In this document: positions 15,150-15,370 of the stretch, piece after piece
Position numbering within the stretch: the stretch's first letter is position 1
How the letters are laid out: every line of letters begins with the position of its first letter
Assembly: GCA_046705265.1 (NCBI GenBank)
Contig: JBJKQL010000059.1
Span: 1-15,370, forward strand
Length of the DNA stretch: 15,370 bases
Direction of reading: 5' to 3'
DNA from: JAJYTL01 sp046705265
GTDB taxonomy: Bacteria; Pseudomonadota; Alphaproteobacteria; Ferrovibrionales; Ferrovibrionaceae
Notes under the pieces: model-generated
Seen by the model: the letters and a program-made list of their open reading frames with translations, nothing else
Told to the model about the DNA's origin: nothing
Databases searched by the model: none
Position numbers and translations under genes: made by a program

Positions 15150-15370
15150 TTACGCGATAATGGAGGCGACGACGCCGGCGCCGACGGTGCGGCCCCCTTC
15201 GCGGATGGCGAAGCGCAGACCCTCGTCCATCGCAACCGGCGCGATCAACTCCACCTCCATCGTCACATTATCCCCCGGCATCACCATCTCCGTCCCTTCC
15301 GGCAGACGCACAACCCCGGTCACGTCCGTCGTCCGGAAATAAAACTGTGGCCGGTAGTTGGTGAAGAACG
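15150..15370 (-). CDS. tuf: Elongation factor Tu, C-terminal part (cut by window edge)
   Basis: The last 72 codons of an EF-Tu gene. The visible protein contains FFTNYRPQFYFRTTDVTG, then LPEGTEMVMPGDNV and the terminal REGGRTVGAGVV, all typical of domain III, which contacts tRNA and EF-Ts. The stop is TAA at 15152-15150, and the start lies beyond the window. It is a different copy from the tuf whose start is at position 125, so the genome has two tuf genes, as is common in proteobacteria. Codon choice changes abruptly near 15218. Upstream of this point Val is coded by GTG or GTT and Thr mostly by ACG. The last 22 codons use GTC for all three Val and mostly C-ending codons. Confidence 0.98.
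   Translation of the reverse strand, partial: FFTNYRPQFYFRTTDVTGVVRLPEGTEMVMPGDNVTMEVELIAPVAMDEGLRFAIREGGRTVGAGVVASIIA

Noticed and set aside
1..15370. Mobile elements, CRISPR arrays, phage or defence genes
   Set aside because: All sequence is accounted for by conserved housekeeping genes and short intergenic gaps. I saw no transposase, terminal inverted repeats, repeat-spacer pattern or accessory gene.

Overview
The window is the universally conserved translation/transcription core cluster of a bacterium. All genes lie on the minus strand, so transcription runs from high to low coordinates. Gene order in that direction is: end of one tuf copy, tRNA-Trp, secE, nusG, rplK, rplA, rplJ, rplL, rpoB, rpoC, rpsL, rpsG, fusA, start of a second tuf copy. 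High GC (roughly 60% by eye), the tuf-trnW-secE order, two tuf genes and proteobacterial-type RpoB/RpoC proteins suggest an alphaproteobacterium, perhaps of the Rhodospirillales type. That placement is inferred from gene order and protein character; no database search was made.

Region by region: 15370-14248 holds the 3' end of tuf, a CCA-encoding tRNA-Trp, SecE (one-helix translocase subunit) and NusG. Bases 14181-11853 encode ribosomal proteins L11, L1, L10 and L7/L12, with a structured L10-type leader between rplA and rplJ. Bases 11717-3401 encode the two large RNA polymerase subunits. Bases 3400-3116 are the longest non-coding stretch (285 nt). It holds a weak hairpin after rpoC, the best sigma70-type promoter in the window (17-bp spacing) and a leader with a terminator-like hairpin plus U6 tract. 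Bases 3115-1 are the str operon: S12, S7, EF-G and the first 41 codons of EF-Tu.

Together the genes make the ribosomal stalk and L1 arm, the decoding-centre proteins S12 and S7, both GTPase elongation factors that use the stalk, core RNA polymerase, and NusG, which can link polymerase to the ribosome. Non-coding features sit where such operons are usually controlled: the L10 leader before rplJ, a strong hairpin between rplL and rpoB, and the rpsL leader.

I found no mobile element, CRISPR array, phage gene or accessory system, and every protein is a full-length, recognisable housekeeping product apart from the two tuf genes cut by the window edges. The items most worth a second look are the rpsL leader (candidate attenuator and alternative pairings) and the unusual codon choice of the tuf ends.
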